Shown here: positions 6,410 through 7,599 of the stretch, one piece after another
Numbering within the stretch: position 1 is the first letter of the stretch
Layout: every line of letters starts with the position of its first letter
Origin: Deltaproteobacteria bacterium
Lineage (GTDB): Bacteria > Desulfobacterota > BSN033 > UBA1163
Assembly: GCA_016875155.1 (NCBI GenBank)
Contig: VGSD01000132.1
Location: 1-7,599 of the forward strand
DNA: 7,599 bases
Reading direction: 5' to 3'
Program-made: the position numbers and the translations under genes
Notes under the pieces: model-generated
Told to the model about the DNA's origin: nothing
Databases searched by the model: none
What the model saw: the letters and a program-made list of their open reading frames with translations, nothing else

Positions 6410-6437
6410 AACTCATCACTCCGAACTCCAAACTCCG
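6410..6437 (-). repeat. Heptamer array A (7-bp imperfect tandem repeats)
   Basis: Read on the minus strand, four consecutive 7-bp units are CGGAGTT, TGGAGTT, CGGAGTG and ATGAGTT. It begins 7 bp past the M24 stop codon and is separated from array B by 22 bp. Together with array B it fills most of the 111-bp gap between the M24 gene and dctP. I see no convincing promoter or terminator in this gap. Confidence 0.65.
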
Positions 6438-6444
6438 AACTTTT

Positions 6445-7560
6445 TTAACCACCTCCTTCTTTCACCAGGATGGCTGGTCTCTTAAACGACACTCCAGCCA
6501 CCTTCATAGAAAGGGTAGGGTAAATGACTGGTCGTGTGATCATCTCCGGTCCATTCAGGGTTGCGAGAATAGTATCTTCTGATTTTGTTCCAGTGAGTGA
6601 TGGGTTCCAGGTAAAGGCCTGATTCTCCTGAATGATATCGGGGGTATTGGAATTGGCTCGATAGTCCCTTCCCGTATAACCGATGGAGCCACCCTGATGA
6701 TGGAGTTTCCATTCTTCTGGAAACCCCTTTTTGCAATAGGCATCAATGCCTTTTTGAAGGACATCTCTTGCAGGGGTTCCGGGTTTTGTGTGGGCCATCA
6801 TCGTGCAATCGATGAAAACATTGGCTTCGTACTTTTTTTTAAGTTCCCGAAGTATTTTCCCAAAATGAACAAAACGGGTTAATGAGACAATGAGCCCCCA
6901 CTTTCGGGCATTGACAGAGACCATCAGGAGTTTTTGGGTTTTTTTCTCGGTGGGGATGGGGTGGCGAAAGTTTGAGATCCGTTCGTCAGCTGCTGTCATT
7001 AATGTAATCGGGTCGATTCGATCCTTCCAGATTTCTCTGCAGAGCCTGGATACGACCGCTGATTCTTTCTCCCCTTTCTTGGTCTGCATCATTGTTTTTT
7101 CCAACGCTAAGGAAGTTTTTTCTCCCAGCCATCGGTACCGTTCAATTTCTTCCGGTGTGAAAGAATATCGAAGTCTGGCAATATCTTCGGTCAGCGTCTG
7201 CGCATTGGGGAAAGGAACATCGCTCCCTAAGGGAGCATTTCCCATCAGTTCTTTTACGATTGAAGCCTCTTGATCCTCATACCAGGGGAAAGTCTTGATA
7301 GAAAAACCTTGCTTTTCAAGATGTTCCTCATGGATCATACGGGGTGCTTCGATGTTATTCGAGATGACAAATTTTGAGTCTTCGGTGATAAGAAGAGAAG
7401 TGGCCCCCATCTCTGTGGCGATGCCAACGAGATTGAGACCACCGCATGTCATCCAGGAGAAATTGGCCTGACGCTTGAGGAGCAGTCCTTTCAGACCTTT
7501 CGATTTTAAAAACTCTCTCACCCTTTCTTCTTTTACTTCGATTTCATCTTCGAGTGCCAT
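6445..7560 (-). CDS. M24-family (creatinase / Xaa-Pro peptidase-like) protein lacking most metal ligands
   Basis: A 371-residue soluble protein with the two-part layout of Xaa-Pro aminopeptidases and creatinase: an N-terminal creatinase-like domain (about 10-130) and a pita-bread domain (about 137-345). The catalytic domain is recognisable from TPEEIERYRWLGEKTSLALE (135-154), SLTRFVHFG (226-234, family SDxTRTxxxG), PARDVLQKGIDAY (263-275), HHQGGSIGY (287-295, family HGxGHxxG) and FTWNPSLTGTKSEDTIL (316-332). At the five metal positions it has Ser215 and Ser226 (11 apart, as the two Asp are), Gly291 for His, Asn319 for Glu, and only Glu328 kept. A dinuclear metallopeptidase is therefore unlikely. 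Known non-peptidase M24 members (creatinase, ectoine hydrolase) cleave C-N bonds without metal, so a small-molecule hydrolase is a reasonable guess. ATG at 7560 has GGAG 5 nt upstream; the frame is open beyond, to the window edge. Confidence 0.85.
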   Translation of the reverse strand: MALEDEIEVKEERVREFLKSKGLKGLLLKRQANFSWMTCGGLNLVGIATEMGATSLLITEDSKFVISNNIEAPRMIHEEHLEKQGFSIKTFPWYEDQEASIVKELMGNAPLGSDVPFPNAQTLTEDIARLRYSFTPEEIERYRWLGEKTSLALEKTMMQTKKGEKESAVVSRLCREIWKDRIDPITLMTAADERISNFRHPIPTEKKTQKLLMVSVNARKWGLIVSLTRFVHFGKILRELKKKYEANVFIDCTMMAHTKPGTPARDVLQKGIDAYCKKGFPEEWKLHHQGGSIGYTGRDYRANSNTPDIIQENQAFTWNPSLTGTKSEDTILATLNGPEMITRPVIYPTLSMKVAGVSFKRPAILVKEGGG

Positions 7561-7599
7561 GATTTCTCCTTCATAGCCTGTACTTTCAGTAAGATGCTG
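7561..7599. other. Right-edge fragment upstream of the M24 gene
   Basis: Only 39 nt remain. They contain the M24 ribosome binding site (AAGGAGAAATC before ATG). Two minus-strand frames are open here, so the end of a preceding gene could overlap the M24 start, but nothing can be named. Confidence 0.4.

Noticed and set aside
6388..6430. Possible promoter for dctP (TTTGGA, 17 nt, TAAAAA) in the heptamer spacer
   Set aside because: Only three and four matches to the two consensus boxes, and the first box is part of the repeat array. Too weak to annotate.

Overview
All nine genes in this 7.6 kb window lie on the minus strand and are packed closely, so transcription runs from the right edge to the left. 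In that order they encode an M24 (creatinase/Xaa-Pro peptidase-like) protein, a complete TRAP transporter (DctP, DctQ, DctM), a Gfo/Idh/MocA-type oxidoreductase, a small ABM-domain protein, and a tripartite tricarboxylate transporter (TctC, TctB and the first 158 residues of TctA, cut by the window's left edge). There is no RNA gene, IS element or CRISPR array that I can support.

Organism: medium GC, Gram-negative-type periplasmic uptake with Sec signal peptides on both binding proteins, strong GGAGG ribosome binding sites, and intergenic heptamer arrays and GC-rich palindromes. This style suits an environmental Desulfobacterota (deltaproteobacterial) or similar anaerobe. That is inference; no phylogenetic marker is present.

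Layout. At 6445-7560 is the M24 protein, in which four of the five usual metal ligands are replaced. At 6334-6444 is a spacer holding two inverted, related 7-bp repeat arrays. At 3500-6333 is the dctPQM TRAP operon, with a strong hairpin between dctP and dctQ that covers the best Shine-Dalgarno of dctQ. At 2470-3492 is the oxidoreductase, only 7 nt after dctM; its stop overlaps the start of the ABM gene (2180-2473). At 2083-2179 is a spacer with a candidate promoter. At 1-2082 is tctCBA, with a terminator-like hairpin between tctC and tctB.

How the genes may work together: two unrelated high-affinity, binding-protein-dependent secondary transporters for organic anions flank two or three soluble proteins that could process the imported compound: an NAD(P)-type oxidoreductase, a ferredoxin-fold ABM protein and a non-canonical M24 hydrolase fold. 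The substrate cannot be read from the sequence. The most interesting points are the metal-ligand-free M24 protein, the oxidoreductase lacking its usual active-site Asp, the parallel placing of a hairpin behind each binding-protein gene (the two hairpins share a sequence block), and the heptamer arrays upstream of dctP.
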